Origin: Sphingopyxis sp. BSN-002
Lineage (GTDB): Bacteria > Pseudomonadota > Alphaproteobacteria > Sphingomonadales > Sphingomonadaceae
Length of the DNA stretch: 64,000 nucleotides
Direction of reading: 5' to 3'
NCBI RefSeq assembly: GCF_022024275.1
Contig: NZ_CP091804.1
Coordinates: 2,932,501 to 2,996,500, forward strand
The position numbers and the translations under genes are program-made. Below, piece by piece: positions 1 to 9,445 of the stretch (position 1 is its first letter; the number at the start of each line of letters is the position of its first letter). The notes below the pieces were generated by a model. The model made no database searches and was not told where the DNA came from. It saw nothing but the letters and a program-made list of their open reading frames with translations.

Positions 1-561
1 GCCATTGGCCCGGCCTTGCTGGTTGCCGTAGCGGCAGGCGCGGGCGTGTGGATGCTGCTGCGGTCGTGGCGCGGCAGGCAGTCCGACCGCCGGCTCGTCT
101 GGAGCGGCTGGCTGCTGATCGTGGCCGCGCTGGCTTACCCGGCTTCGCTGCTCGGCCCGGTGCGCGGCCCCCTCATCGCGCTCGCGCTCGTCTCGACCGT
201 CGCGCTCGGCGTCGTCGCGTCGAATTACACCGTCCGTCAGGCGAAGGCGCGGGCCGCGCGCGAAAGCCTTGCCCCCGAACCTTCGGATCGCGCGACGACC
301 AAAGGACGCGAGACACTCCGCTGGCTGCTCGCAGGGCCGATCGGGATGATCGCGGCGATGGGCGTCGGCATTGCATGGGCTGCGCTCGTCCCCGGCGAAC
401 CGCAGACGCGGCTCGTCGTCGGCGGGCTGATCGTCCCCGTCGCGTGGGGCGGCTGCATGGCGTGGACGCTCGCCGACAACCGTATCATCCGCGCGACCGC
501 CGTGCTCGTCGGCGTCGCGATCGTCAGCTTTGGCGCCGCCATATTGAAGGGCTTCGCATGA
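1..561 (+). CDS. Hypothetical multi-pass membrane protein, 5' end missing
   Basis: The frame is already open at base 1 with no start in view; the first possible internal start is a TTG at 16, so the true start is probably outside the window. The visible ~186 residues contain about four or five hydrophobic segments separated by a basic, Arg-rich cytoplasmic stretch around residues 75-100. Its TGA stop overlaps the ATG of the PepSY gene (ATGA), so the two are almost certainly translated together. Neighbours of PepSY-TM proteins often belong to iron-siderophore uptake, but nothing in this sequence proves that role. I do not recognise a named family. Confidence 0.75.
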   Translation, partial: AIGPALLVAVAAGAGVWMLLRSWRGRQSDRRLVWSGWLLIVAALAYPASLLGPVRGPLIALALVSTVALGVVASNYTVRQAKARAARESLAPEPSDRATTKGRETLRWLLAGPIGMIAAMGVGIAWAALVPGEPQTRLVVGGLIVPVAWGGCMAWTLADNRIIRATAVLVGVAIVSFGAAILKGFA

Positions 562-2063
562 CCGCCACCTCCAAGCCCGCGAAGAAGAAAGACCTGATGT
601 CGCGCATCCCCGCGGGCTTCGTCCGCGCGGTGCTGCGCGGGCACAGCAGCCTCGGCCTGGCGTTTGCCGCGCTCATCTATCTGATCTGCCTGTCGGGCAG
701 CATCGCTGTCTTCGCGCACGAGTTCCAGCGCTGGGAAAGCGCCGCCGCACCGCAGGTGACGAGCGTCACCCCCGACGCGGTGCAGACCGCCTTCGAGGGC
801 GCGATCGCCGCGGGCGGGAAGGGCGTCGAGCATGTCTATATCACGCTGCCGACCAGCGATTTCCCGCGTTTGCTCCTCTATGTCGACGCGGCCGAGGACC
901 GCGAGTTCCTCGCCGACGCGACCGGCAAGCTGGTTCCCGGCAAGGAATTCGCGTGGACCGAATTCGTCACGCGGCTCCACATCAACCTCCACCTGCCGCG
1001 CACCTGGGGCGGCTTTCTCGTCGGGTTGATCGGGGTGGCTTTGCTGTCGTCGCTGATCTCGGGCGTTCTTGCGCATCCGCGCATCTTCCGCGACGCGTTC
1101 CACTTGCGGCTCGGCGGGTCGAAGCGGCTGCAGGAGGCCGATCTGCACAACCGGCTCGGCGTCTGGGCGCTGCCCTTCCATATCATCATCTCGCTGACCG
1201 GCGCCTTCCTCGGGCTCACGACCATCATCGTCGGGGTCCTCGGCATGGCGATGTTCAACGGCGACGTGGGCAAGGTCTATGCGCTGTTCATCCCCGAGCC
1301 TCCGGTCGACGATCCGCGTCCGGCGCCGGTGCTCGACCTTCGCCCCATGTATGCCAAGCTGCCGCAGGACGGCGGACGCCTCACCTATATCTTCACCGAG
1401 CATCCGACCGAAATGGGCGGTGCAGCGCTGTTCAACGTCGAGCAGCCGGACCGCATGGCGGGGGTCGACAGCTATGCCTTCCGCCGCGACGCGACGATCT
1501 ACAATCAGGGCAAGGCCGCCGACAACAATCTCGGCGAGGATCTGCTCGGCGGCATGAGCCAGCTTCATTTCGGCTGGTTCGGCGGCGGGATCGTCAAGAT
1601 CGTCTATTTCGCGCTCGGCCTTGGTCTTACCTATCTGGCTGCGAGCGGGGTCAACATCTGGCTCGCGCGCCGCCGCGACAAGGGCCGGCCCGCGCCGGGC
1701 TGGGAACGCGCATGGGGTGCGACCGTCTGGGGCCAGCCCGCGGCGATCGCGGGCGCCGCGGTCGCTAGCGTGGCCATTGGCGAGACTGCGGTCGCGATCG
1801 CGACATGGGCGGCGCTGTCGGTGATCTTCTGGCTGCTCGCCTTCCACTTCGATTCGGCGTGGCTCGGCAGGGCAGGGCGGGTCGCGACGGGCGCGCTGAT
1901 GCTGCTCGCGGTCGCGGTGCATCTGGCGCTTCGCGGCGGCGCGACCTCCGCCGATCCGGTGGCGTGGATCGTCAACGCGGGCTTTCTGATCGGGGGATTG
2001 GCGCTGCTCGCGCCGGACTTCCGCCGCAAGGCCGTAACGGCAAGTCCCGCTGCAATCGCCTGA
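558..2063 (+). CDS. PepSY-associated TM helix protein (PiuB-like)
   Basis: The 501-residue protein begins MTATSKPAKKKD, a basic N-terminus followed by the 'RGHSSLGLAFAALIYLICL' membrane segment typical of PepSY_TM proteins. A periplasmic domain (roughly residues 55-145) is followed by paired helices ('GGFLVGLIGVALLSSLISG'), a second periplasmic PepSY-like portion and a final cluster of membrane helices. Family members act in the inner membrane and are often linked to siderophore-iron release (PiuB); here that link is inference. The start is fixed by the ATGA overlap with the upstream gene. Its TGA stop forms part of a 19-bp palindrome ahead of ahpC. Confidence 0.85.
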   Translation: MTATSKPAKKKDLMSRIPAGFVRAVLRGHSSLGLAFAALIYLICLSGSIAVFAHEFQRWESAAAPQVTSVTPDAVQTAFEGAIAAGGKGVEHVYITLPTSDFPRLLLYVDAAEDREFLADATGKLVPGKEFAWTEFVTRLHINLHLPRTWGGFLVGLIGVALLSSLISGVLAHPRIFRDAFHLRLGGSKRLQEADLHNRLGVWALPFHIIISLTGAFLGLTTIIVGVLGMAMFNGDVGKVYALFIPEPPVDDPRPAPVLDLRPMYAKLPQDGGRLTYIFTEHPTEMGGAALFNVEQPDRMAGVDSYAFRRDATIYNQGKAADNNLGEDLLGGMSQLHFGWFGGGIVKIVYFALGLGLTYLAASGVNIWLARRRDKGRPAPGWERAWGATVWGQPAAIAGAAVASVAIGETAVAIATWAALSVIFWLLAFHFDSAWLGRAGRVATGALMLLAVAVHLALRGGATSADPVAWIVNAGFLIGGLALLAPDFRRKAVTASPAAIA

Positions 2064-2079
2064 TCGAAATTTTCGATCA
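2061..2079. promoter_or_regulatory. 19-bp palindrome upstream of ahpC, possible operator
   Basis: TGATCGAAA-T-TTTCGATCA is a perfect inverted repeat with 9-base arms about one central base. It overlaps the stop codon of the PepSY gene and lies 80 bp before the ahpC ATG. Peroxide genes in alphaproteobacteria are commonly under OxyR/LsrB control, and an OxyR-type site would fit here, but the sequence is not a clear match to the long OxyR consensus. A weak terminator hairpin is the alternative; it lacks a strong GC stem. Confidence 0.4.
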
Positions 2080-2158
2080 AAGCTCGCGATATTTTCGCTT
2101 TTCGCACTGCAACATATATGGCTAGGGGGAGCCTCCAACAACAAAGGAGCTCTCCCTT

Positions 2159-2722
2159 ATGTCCGTTCTGAACACGACCCTGAAGCCTTTCAACGCCACC
2201 GCCTACAAGGACGGCAAGTTCGTCGACATCAGCGATGAGAGCGTGAAGGGCAAATGGGCGGTCTTCTTCTTCTACCCCGCCGACTTCACCTTCGTTTGCC
2301 CGACCGAGCTCGAAGATCTCGCCGACATCTATCCGACCCTCCAGAAGATGGACGTCGAGGTCTATGCCGTGTCGACCGACACGCATTTCAGCCACAAGGC
2401 GTGGCACGACACCTCGCCGGCGATCGGCAAGATCAACTATTTCATGGTCGGCGACCAGAACCACAATCTGTCGAAGAATTTCGAGGTTCTGCGTGAAGGC
2501 GTCGGCCTTGCCGACCGCGGCACCTTCGTCCTCGACCCGCAGGGCGAAATCCAGCTGCTCGAAATCACCCCCGAGGGTGTGGGCCGCAACGCCGCCGAAC
2601 TGCTCCGCAAGATCAAGGCGCTGCAGTATTGGGTCAGCCACCCGGGCGAAGTCTGCCCCGCGAAGTGGGAAGAGGGCGCGGAAACGCTGGCTCCCTCGCT
2701 CGACCTCGTCGGCAAGATCTAA
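2159..2722 (+). CDS. ahpC: Alkyl hydroperoxide reductase subunit C (peroxiredoxin)
   Basis: A typical 2-Cys peroxiredoxin of 187 residues, the normal AhpC length. The peroxidatic cysteine is Cys47 in 'FTFVCPTELEDLA' and the resolving cysteine is Cys166 in 'GEVCPAKWEEG'. It reduces H2O2 and organic hydroperoxides in the cytoplasm and is re-reduced by AhpF, encoded 82 bp downstream. The ATG has an AAGGAG ribosome binding site ('acaaaggagctctccctt'). The AT-rich leader with a palindrome suggests its own peroxide-responsive promoter. Confidence 0.97.
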   Translation: MSVLNTTLKPFNATAYKDGKFVDISDESVKGKWAVFFFYPADFTFVCPTELEDLADIYPTLQKMDVEVYAVSTDTHFSHKAWHDTSPAIGKINYFMVGDQNHNLSKNFEVLREGVGLADRGTFVLDPQGEIQLLEITPEGVGRNAAELLRKIKALQYWVSHPGEVCPAKWEEGAETLAPSLDLVGKI

Positions 2723-2804
2723 GTCTGCCTGACATATTGCCGGAGGGGCGGCGGCACGACCGCCGCCCCACGGTTTCTATCCCCCTCTCGCAGGAGCTCT
2801 CCCC

Positions 2805-4388
2805 ATGCTCGACGCCAATCTGAAGCAGCAGCTTCAAGGCCTCCTCACGAACCTTCGTGAACCGATCGAACTCGTCTCGTCGCTCGGCGACGATGCCAAG
2901 TCGGCCGAGCTGGCGACCCTGCTCGACGACATTGCCGCGCTGTCGGACAAGGTCGGCGTAACCCGCGCCGACGACGATGCGCGCCGCCCCAGCTTCCTGA
3001 TCCGCCGCGCCAGCGATGCCGATGTCGCGGTCCGCTTCGCGGGCATCCCGATGGGGCATGAATTCACCTCGCTCGTCCTCGCGCTGCTGCAGGTCGGCGG
3101 ACACCCGCCGAAGGTTGCGCCCGAGGTGCTTGAGCAAGTGGCCGCGCTCGACGGCGATTTCCACTTCGAAACCTATTTCTCGCTGTCGTGCCAGAACTGC
3201 CCCGACATCGTGCAGGCGCTCAACCTGATGTCGGTCGTCAATCCGCGCATCACCCACACCGCGATCGACGGCGGCCTGTTCCAGGCCGAGGTCGAGGACC
3301 GCAAGATCATGGCGGTGCCGACGATCTTCCTCAACGGCGAGAATTTCGGTCAGGGCCGCATGGAGCTGGAGCAAATCCTTGCTAAGCTCGACAGCGGCGC
3401 CGAAGCCAAGGCCGCCGAAAAAATCGCCGCGAAGGACGCGTTCGACGTGCTCGTCGTCGGCGGCGGTCCCGCGGGGGCCGCGGCCGCCATTTATGCGGCG
3501 CGCAAGGGCATCCGGACCGGCATCGCCGCCGAACGCTTCGGCGGGCAGGTGCTCGACACGATGGCGATCGAGAATTTCATCTCGGTCCAGCACACCGAAG
3601 GCCCGAAGCTCGTCGCGCAGCTCGAGCAGCACGTCAAAGATTATGACGTCGACATCATGAACCTGCAGCGCGCCGAAAAGCTGATTCCGGCGAAGGTCGA
3701 AGGCGGCCTCCACGAGGTGAAGCTTGCGAGCGGCGCGTCGCTGAAGGCGCGGACCGTGATCCTCTCGACCGGCGCGCGCTGGCGCCAGCTCGGTGTGCCG
3801 GGCGAGGACCAGTATCGCAACAAGGGCGTCGCCTACTGCCCGCACTGCGACGGCCCGCTCTACAAGGGCAAGCGCGTCGCGGTGATCGGCGGCGGCAACA
3901 GCGGCGTCGAGGCGGCGATCGACTTGGCCGGCCTCGTCGCGCACGTCACGCTGATCGAGTATGACAGCGAACTGCGCGCCGATGCGGTGCTCCAGCGCAA
4001 GCTTGCGAGCCTGCCGAACGTGAAGATCATCACCTCGGCGCTGACCACCGAAGTGCTCGGCGACGGCGAGAAGGTGACGGGCCTGTCGTACAAGGACCGC
4101 AACAAGGACGAACTGCACCAGATCGAGCTCGAGGGCGTGTTCGTGCAGATCGGTCTCGTTCCGAACACCGAATGGCTGAAGGACAGCGTCACCCTGTCGC
4201 GTCACGGCGAGATCGAGGTCGACCATCGCGGCGAGACGAGCCAGGCGGGCATCTTCGCCGCGGGCGACTGCACGACCGTGCCTTACAAGCAGATTGTCAT
4301 CGCGATGGGCGAGGGGTCGAAGGCAGCGCTGTCGGCATTCGATTACATGATCCGGCTGCCGGTGAGTGCGGAAGCCGAGGCGGCGTAA
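2805..4388 (+). CDS. ahpF: Alkyl hydroperoxide reductase subunit F
   Basis: A flavoprotein disulfide reductase of 527 residues that passes electrons from NAD(P)H to AhpC. The N-terminal tandem thioredoxin-fold region carries the CxxC 'SCQNCPD' near residue 128. An FAD-binding '[11 protein letters not shown]' lies near residue 217, the redox-active 'AYCPHCDG' near residue 345, a second nucleotide-binding '[12 protein letters not shown]' after it, and a C-terminal '[15 protein letters not shown]' signature. It is full length and downstream of ahpC in the same direction, the classical ahpCF operon. Confidence 0.97.
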   Translation: MLDANLKQQLQGLLTNLREPIELVSSLGDDAKSAELATLLDDIAALSDKVGVTRADDDARRPSFLIRRASDADVAVRFAGIPMGHEFTSLVLALLQVGGHPPKVAPEVLEQVAALDGDFHFETYFSLSCQNCPDIVQALNLMSVVNPRITHTAIDGGLFQAEVEDRKIMAVPTIFLNGENFGQGRMELEQILAKLDSGAEAKAAEKIAAKDAFDVLVVGGGPAGAAAAIYAARKGIRTGIAAERFGGQVLDTMAIENFISVQHTEGPKLVAQLEQHVKDYDVDIMNLQRAEKLIPAKVEGGLHEVKLASGASLKARTVILSTGARWRQLGVPGEDQYRNKGVAYCPHCDGPLYKGKRVAVIGGGNSGVEAAIDLAGLVAHVTLIEYDSELRADAVLQRKLASLPNVKIITSALTTEVLGDGEKVTGLSYKDRNKDELHQIELEGVFVQIGLVPNTEWLKDSVTLSRHGEIEVDHRGETSQAGIFAAGDCTTVPYKQIVIAMGEGSKAALSAFDYMIRLPVSAEAEAA

Positions 4389-4397
4389 TCCACTACC

Positions 4398-4472
4398 GTC
4401 ATCCCGGGCTTGACCCGGGACCCGCCTTGTCTTCAAATATCAGGCAGGCCCCGGGTCAAGCCCGGGGTGACG
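4398..4472. repeat. Intergenic palindromic repeat, family A
   Basis: Two long arms (GTCATCCCGGGCTTGACC... and its near-complement ending in GGGTGACG) enclose a short AT-rich loop. The arms match the element at 42182-42270 and a half copy at 49353-49373. It sits immediately after ahpF and may act as its transcription end. Elements of this type are common between sphingomonad genes. Confidence 0.85.
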
Positions 4473-4481
4473 AGTGTGTGT

Positions 4482-4610
4482 ATGCCCGAATCGAGACCTC
4501 CACCGAAGCCAATCCCACTCTGCCGCTTCGAGGAACTGGCCGAGCGCGAAAACCGGCTGCGCGAGGAAGCGGCGCGGGGGCCGAAGAAACCGGCCCCCAA
4601 ACCCCGCTAA
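4482..4610 (+). CDS. Small charged protein, 42 residues, hypothetical
   Basis: An open frame from ATG 4482 encodes a 42-residue peptide, MPESRPPPKP..., with a charged helix-prone middle ('ELAERENRLREEAARG') and a Lys/Pro tail ('PKKPAPKPR'). It starts inside the 3' flank of a palindromic repeat, has no strong ribosome binding site, and overlaps the stop of the convergent AraC gene by 4 bp. The biased composition could be coding or simply frame bias of GC-rich DNA. No family recognised. Confidence 0.35.
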   Translation: MPESRPPPKPIPLCRFEELAERENRLREEAARGPKKPAPKPR

Positions 4611-5506
4611 CCCGCCATCATCGCAAACCGCTTCGGCGGCATCCCGACCTGCCGCGCAAAGGCCGTGCTGAACGCGCTCGCCGACCCGTAGCCGACCCGC
4701 TCGGCGATCTCGTCTAGCTTGCCCGCGCCGCGGCGCAGCATGTCCTTGGCCAGGCTCATCCGCCAGCCCTGCAGATATTCCATCGGTGGCACCCCGACGA
4801 TGCGCGCGAACCGGTCGAAGAAGGCCGAGCGCGACAGCGCCGCTTCTTGCGCGAGCGCCGCGACCGTCCATGGCCGCGCGGGCTCGTCATGGATGCAGCG
4901 GATCGCGCCCGCGAGCCGCGCGTCGCCAAGGCCGCGCAGCAATCCCGGCGGCGCGTCGTCGCCACCGACCGCGCGGAGCGCCTCGACCAGCAGCACTTCG
5001 ACCAGCCGCGCGAGCACGAGATCGCGTCCGGGCCGCTCTTCGCCGGTTTCGCTCCGTACCATCTGCACCAGCGTCGAAAGCCGCTCGGCGCCGCGCAAAT
5101 GAATGACAGCCGGAAGCTGCGACACCAGCAGATCGGCGTCGGGCGACGCGAACATAAAATAGCCGCCGAGCATCCGCACGTCGGGCGGACCGTCCGGCGT
5201 CCCGTGGCGCACCTCGCTGGTCGTGCCGACGCTCGCATGCGGATCGAGCGCCACCGGGTCGGCGGGCTCGAACCCCGACATGGTGAAGCCGGGCGTTGCG
5301 GGCAGCAGCAGGAAATCGCCCGCTTCGAGCGTCGTCGTCGGCTGCCCGTCAACTTCGAGACGGCACGATCCGTCGAGGACGGTGCAGAAGCTCGGATGCC
5401 CGAACGCCGAATAGCGCACCGCCCATCGACCCGCGCCGCTGATGCCTTTCGAAAAGACCGTGCTGGGGCGCAGCAGCGCGATGACGTCGGACAGGGGGTC
5501 GAGCAT
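4607..5506 (-). CDS. AraC family transcriptional regulator (cupin_6 N-domain)
   Basis: A 299-residue protein starting MLDPLSDVIALLRP. The first ~190 residues form the cupin-type sensory domain seen in AraC regulators that pair with oxidoreductase genes ('GHPSFCTVLDGSCRLEVDG'). The C-terminal ~100 residues hold two helix-turn-helix motifs, including 'SRSAFFDRFARIVGVPPMEY' and 'GYGSASAFSTAFARQVG'. It is divergent from the SDR gene at 5603 across a 96-bp region with a 12-bp-arm palindrome, so control of itself and of that SDR is the simplest model. The inducer is unknown. Confidence 0.92.
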   Translation of the reverse strand: MLDPLSDVIALLRPSTVFSKGISGAGRWAVRYSAFGHPSFCTVLDGSCRLEVDGQPTTTLEAGDFLLLPATPGFTMSGFEPADPVALDPHASVGTTSEVRHGTPDGPPDVRMLGGYFMFASPDADLLVSQLPAVIHLRGAERLSTLVQMVRSETGEERPGRDLVLARLVEVLLVEALRAVGGDDAPPGLLRGLGDARLAGAIRCIHDEPARPWTVAALAQEAALSRSAFFDRFARIVGVPPMEYLQGWRMSLAKDMLRRGAGKLDEIAERVGYGSASAFSTAFARQVGMPPKRFAMMAG

Positions 5507-5512
5507 ATCGGG

Positions 5513-5552
5513 ACTATCTATAATGAAATATGGATTTCAGATTATAGATAGT
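5513..5552. promoter_or_regulatory. Operator-like palindrome between AraC and SDR genes
   Basis: ACTATCTATAAT (5513-5524) and ATTATAGATAGT (5541-5552) are perfect 12-base inverted repeats in an AT-rich island between divergent genes. The spacer itself contains a 5-base inverted repeat, GAAAT-ATGG-ATTTC. It starts 6 bases upstream of the AraC start codon and about 50 bases before the SDR start, where an AraC-type operator overlapping both promoters would be expected. Confidence 0.7.
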
Positions 5553-5602
5553 ACTGAACGCGTTGGCTAGAGGCCTTTCATCGCAATCTGAAAGGACGAA
5601 CA

Positions 5603-6343
5603 ATGAAGACCATCCTGATCACCGGCTGCTCGTCGGGCTACGGCCTCGAAACCGCCCGCCACTTCCACGCCAAAGGCTGGAATGTTGTCGCCACGATGCG
5701 CAACCCCTCCGCGGCACCTTTGACACCTTCCGACCGCATGCGCGTCCTTGCGCTCGACGTCACCGATCCCGACAGCATCGCGCTGGCGCTCGAACTTGCG
5801 GGCCCGATCGACGTGCTCGTCAACAACGCCGGCATCGGCCTGTTCGGCGCGCTCGAACATTCGCCGATGCAGAAAATCCGCGATGTCTATGCGACCAACA
5901 CGCTGGGCACGATCGCGATGACGCAGGCGGTGATCCCGCAGATGCGGGCGCGCGGCTCGGGGATGATCGTCAACGTCACCTCGTCGGCCACGCTCGCCCC
6001 GTTCCCGCTCGCCGCCGCCTATACCGGCAGCAAGACGGCCGTGCAGGGCTTTACCGGCAGCCTTGCGCACGAGCTTGCGCCGCTCGGCATATCGGTGAAG
6101 CTCGTCGAGCCGGGTTATGGCCCGACGACGGCCTTCGCGCAGAACACCGACATCCGTCTCGAGGATGTGCTGCCCGAACCCTATGGCAGCTACGCCGCGC
6201 CGATCCTTGCCGCGATGGCCGAGCCCGCAATGTTCACGACCGAGGCCGATGTCGCCGAAGCGGTGTGGGCGGCGGTGCACGATACGAGCGGCTGCCCGCA
6301 TTTCCCGGCCGGCGCCGACGCACTGGCGCTGGTTGCGGCCTAG
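5603..6343 (+). CDS. SDR family oxidoreductase
   Basis: A classical short-chain dehydrogenase/reductase of 246 residues. It shows the N-terminal nucleotide-binding 'TGCSSGYG', the 'NNAGIGLFG' motif near residue 75, a catalytic serine in 'NVTSSATLA' and the YxxxK pair 'YTGSK'. Substrate cannot be told from sequence. An AAAGGA ribosome binding site precedes the ATG. Its partner is the divergent AraC regulator; its stop overlaps the convergent glpD gene by 4 bp. Confidence 0.93.
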   Translation: MKTILITGCSSGYGLETARHFHAKGWNVVATMRNPSAAPLTPSDRMRVLALDVTDPDSIALALELAGPIDVLVNNAGIGLFGALEHSPMQKIRDVYATNTLGTIAMTQAVIPQMRARGSGMIVNVTSSATLAPFPLAAAYTGSKTAVQGFTGSLAHELAPLGISVKLVEPGYGPTTAFAQNTDIRLEDVLPEPYGSYAAPILAAMAEPAMFTTEADVAEAVWAAVHDTSGCPHFPAGADALALVAA

Positions 6344-7857
6344 GCCGGCGGCGCGAGCGGCCGTCGGGCGTCCAGCCAGGCGGCCAGCTTCGCGACATCC
6401 TCTTCCCCGAACAGCAGCCCCAGCTTGCTGCGGCGCCAGAGGATGTCCTCGATGTCGCGCGCCCATTCGCGCTCCATCATCCATTCGACCTCGGCGGCGC
6501 TGAGTCCATGGGCAATCTCGCCGCCGAGCGCGTCCCAGCCGTCGGCTTCGCCGAGCCAGCGGCGCGCGTCGGTACCATAGGCCTTGACGATCCGGTCGAC
6601 GGTCGCCGCGGACAGGAAGGGATAGGCGAGCTTGTATTCGGCCTTGAGCGCCCCAGCGCCGTCGGTCGCGAAATCGCCACCCGGCAGCGCCGCCTTCGCG
6701 GTCCAGCGCTTGCCCGACAGCGCCGGGATATGTTTCGCCAGATCGTCGACTGCATGCTCGGCGACATGGCGATAGCTGGTGATCTTGCCGCCATAGATGG
6801 TGAGCAGCGGCGCGCCTTCTTCGAGATCGAGGTCGATGCGGTAACCGCGCGTCGCGGACTCGGGGCGGCCCGACCCGTCCTCGATCAGCGGCCGCACCCC
6901 CGAATAGGTCCAGACGGCATCGGCGGGCGTCACCGGCTCGCGGAAATAGAGGCTCGCCCCCTCGCAGAGATATTCGATCTCGTCGGCGCTCGCGTGCACG
7001 CCTTCGAGCGAGCCTTCATGGTCGAGGTCGGTCGTGCCGATCAGCGTGAAGTCGCGCTCATAGGGAATGGCGAAGAAGATCCGCCCGTCGGGGAGCTGGA
7101 AGAAATAAGCGTATTCGTGCTCGAACTTCTTGCGCACGACGATATGCGACCCGCGCACCAGTCGCATTTTGTAATCGGGCGGCGCCGAAGCGCGCGCGAG
7201 CAGGTCGAGCACCGCGGGGCCCGCCGCATTGACCAGGCTCTTGCCGGTGAAGCGGTAGCTGTGGCCGCGGTCGTCGCTGCCCTCCACCACCCACAATCCG
7301 TCCTCGACGCGCATGCTCTCCGCGCGCGTGTGCGTCCTGACCTTCGCGCCCTTGTCGGCGGCGTCGCGCGCGTTGAGCAGCACCAGCCGCGCGTCGTCGA
7401 CCCAGCCGTCAGAATATTCGAAGGCTTTGACATATTGTGGCTGCAGCGGTTCGCCCGCGACATGGCGCTTCAGTTCGATCGAGCGCGTCGCGGGCAGCTT
7501 CTTGCGCCCGCCGATATGGTCGTAGAGAAACAGGCCGAGCCGCAGCAGCCAGCGCGGCCGCAGGCCGGTGCGATAGGGCAGGACGAAGCGCAGCGGCCGG
7601 ATGATGTGCGGCGCGATACCCCACAGGATTTCGCGCTCCTTCAGCGCCTCGCGCACCAGGCCGAACTCGTAATGTTCGAGGTATCGCAGCCCGCCGTGGA
7701 TGAGCTTGGTCGACGCCGACGAGGTGCCACGTGCGAGGTCGCCCTGCTCAAGCAATAGCACCCGCGCCCCGCGTCCCGCGGCGTCGCGCGCGACGCCGGC
7801 GCCATTGACACCGCCGCCGACGACGATGACATCATAAGGCTGTACGCTGTCGGGCAT
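6340..7857 (-). CDS. glpD: Aerobic glycerol-3-phosphate dehydrogenase
   Basis: An FAD-dependent, membrane-associated enzyme of 505 residues that oxidises sn-glycerol-3-phosphate to dihydroxyacetone phosphate and feeds electrons to quinone. The N-terminus has the dinucleotide motif 'VVGGGVNGAGVARDAAGRG' and the signature 'TSSASTKLIHGGLRYLEHYEFGLV'; 'RPLIEDG' and 'ITSYRHVAEHAVDD' match the GlpD core. No glpF or glpK is adjacent. It is divergent from zwf and sits opposite gpsA's reaction, so the window encodes both directions of glycerol-3-phosphate/DHAP exchange. Confidence 0.95.
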   Translation of the reverse strand: MPDSVQPYDVIVVGGGVNGAGVARDAAGRGARVLLLEQGDLARGTSSASTKLIHGGLRYLEHYEFGLVREALKEREILWGIAPHIIRPLRFVLPYRTGLRPRWLLRLGLFLYDHIGGRKKLPATRSIELKRHVAGEPLQPQYVKAFEYSDGWVDDARLVLLNARDAADKGAKVRTHTRAESMRVEDGLWVVEGSDDRGHSYRFTGKSLVNAAGPAVLDLLARASAPPDYKMRLVRGSHIVVRKKFEHEYAYFFQLPDGRIFFAIPYERDFTLIGTTDLDHEGSLEGVHASADEIEYLCEGASLYFREPVTPADAVWTYSGVRPLIEDGSGRPESATRGYRIDLDLEEGAPLLTIYGGKITSYRHVAEHAVDDLAKHIPALSGKRWTAKAALPGGDFATDGAGALKAEYKLAYPFLSAATVDRIVKAYGTDARRWLGEADGWDALGGEIAHGLSAAEVEWMMEREWARDIEDILWRRSKLGLLFGEEDVAKLAAWLDARRPLAPPA

Positions 7858-7981
7858 GGCGAGTTCCTATGGCAGCGCTGTCGGATTTGCCAAGGCCCGA
7901 CATCGTATGCGGCCTACGTATGCGCGTTGCATTCATAGGGCACATTCTCCAATTCGTCGAAGCTATACCAAGGGGACTGAA

Positions 7982-9445
7982 GTGAGCGTGAAAGTCGAAA
8001 CCCTGATCCTGTTCGGCGCAACGGGCGACCTTGCGCAGCGCATGCTTTTTCCCTCGCTCTATAATCTTCATGTCGACGGGCTGCTCGCCGACGTGCTGAC
8101 GATCGTTGCCTCGGGACGCTCGAAGATGGACCGTGCCGGATGCCATGACATGGTGCGCAAGGCGCTGACCGAACATCTGCCTGCCGACCGTCTCGACGAT
8201 GGTCAGATCGCGAGATTCCTCGAACGTGTCGACTATTGCTCCGTCGATGCCGGTGCAGGCACGGGATATGACGAACTCGCGACGCATCTCGGCGACCGGC
8301 TCGGCCGGACGATCGGTGCCTATCTCTCGACCCCGCCATCGATGTTCGGTCCGATCGCGCAGGGCTTGAAGGCGGCAGGCATTGCCTGCGCCGAATGCCG
8401 GATCGCGATGGAAAAGCCGATCGGCCACGATCTTGCGTCGTCGCGCGAGGTCAACGCGCAGGTCGGCGACGCCTTTGCCGAAGAACATGTGTTCCGCATC
8501 GACCATTATCTCGGCAAGGAAACGGTCCAGAACCTCCTTGCGCTGCGCTTCGCCAACATGCTGTTCGAGCCGCTGTGGAATGCGCAGGCGATCGACCATG
8601 TCCAGATCACCGTCGCGGAGACCGTCGGCCTCGAAGGCCGCGTCTCCTATTATGACGGCGTCGGCGCGCTGAAGGACATGGTGCAGAACCACATGCTCCA
8701 GTTGCTCGCGATCATCGCGATGGAGCCGCCGTCGAGCGTGTCGTCCACGGCGGTCCGCGACGAAAAGGTCAAGCTGCTGCGCAGCCTTCGCAAGCTGAGG
8801 GCCGAGGACGTCAAGGCGCACAGCGTGAAAGGCCAGTACACGAGCGGCGCGGTGAACGGCGGCGCAGTCACCGGATACGCCGACGAACTCGGCCATCCGT
8901 CGAACACCGAGACTTTCGTCGCGATCAAGGCCTTTATCGACAACTGGCGCTGGAAGGGCGTGCCCTTTTACCTGCGCACCGGCAAGCGCATGCCCGAACG
9001 CAAGTCGGAGGTTCTGATCCAGTTCAAGCCGGTGCCGCACAATATCTTTGCGCGTGTCGGCGCGGGCAAGCTCGATGCGAACAGCATGATCATCAACCTG
9101 CAGCCCGAGGAGAATATCCGGGTCAAGGTGATGGCGAAGCAGCCGGGGCTCGACCGCGACGGCGTGAAGCTGAAGGAAGTCACGCTCGACGTGTCGCTCT
9201 CGCACAGCTTCGAGGGCGAACGCCGCCGTATCGCCTATGAGCGCCTGCTGCTCGATTTCATCGAGGGCGACCAGACCCTCTTCGTGCGCCGCGACGAGGT
9301 CGAGGCGCAGTGGCAATGGATCGATTCGATCCGCGATGCCTGGGCGGCGGTCGATATGGCGCCGCAGAATTACACGGCGGGAAGCTGGGGGCCGTCGAGT
9401 GCAATCGCGCTGATCGAGCGCGACGGAGCGAGTTGGCATGACTGA
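7982..9445 (+). CDS. zwf: Glucose-6-phosphate 1-dehydrogenase
   Basis: 487 residues from a GTG start ([17 protein letters not shown] follows); upstream codons in frame look non-coding, and this start gives the normal Zwf length. The NADP-binding GATGDLA lies at residues 12-18 and the active-site 'RIDHYLGKE' near residue 175. It makes 6-phosphogluconolactone, entering the Entner-Doudoroff route whose next enzymes follow at once. The stop overlaps the edd start by 8 bp. The leader holds a direct repeat CGTATGCG at 7904 and 7917. No 6-phosphogluconolactonase gene is next to it. Confidence 0.96.
   Translation: MSVKVETLILFGATGDLAQRMLFPSLYNLHVDGLLADVLTIVASGRSKMDRAGCHDMVRKALTEHLPADRLDDGQIARFLERVDYCSVDAGAGTGYDELATHLGDRLGRTIGAYLSTPPSMFGPIAQGLKAAGIACAECRIAMEKPIGHDLASSREVNAQVGDAFAEEHVFRIDHYLGKETVQNLLALRFANMLFEPLWNAQAIDHVQITVAETVGLEGRVSYYDGVGALKDMVQNHMLQLLAIIAMEPPSSVSSTAVRDEKVKLLRSLRKLRAEDVKAHSVKGQYTSGAVNGGAVTGYADELGHPSNTETFVAIKAFIDNWRWKGVPFYLRTGKRMPERKSEVLIQFKPVPHNIFARVGAGKLDANSMIINLQPEENIRVKVMAKQPGLDRDGVKLKEVTLDVSLSHSFEGERRRIAYERLLLDFIEGDQTLFVRRDEVEAQWQWIDSIRDAWAAVDMAPQNYTAGSWGPSSAIALIERDGASWHD

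Noticed and set aside
48..557. N-terminal extension of the PepSY gene from 48
   Set aside because: The extra ~170 residues are Arg-rich and run in another frame over the upstream membrane-protein gene; the ATGA-coupled start at 558 fits far better.
237..2144. 635-codon minus-strand frame opposite the PepSY gene
   Set aside because: Arg/Asp/His-rich low-quality protein; a shadow frame of GC-rich coding DNA whose plus strand carries a clear membrane protein.
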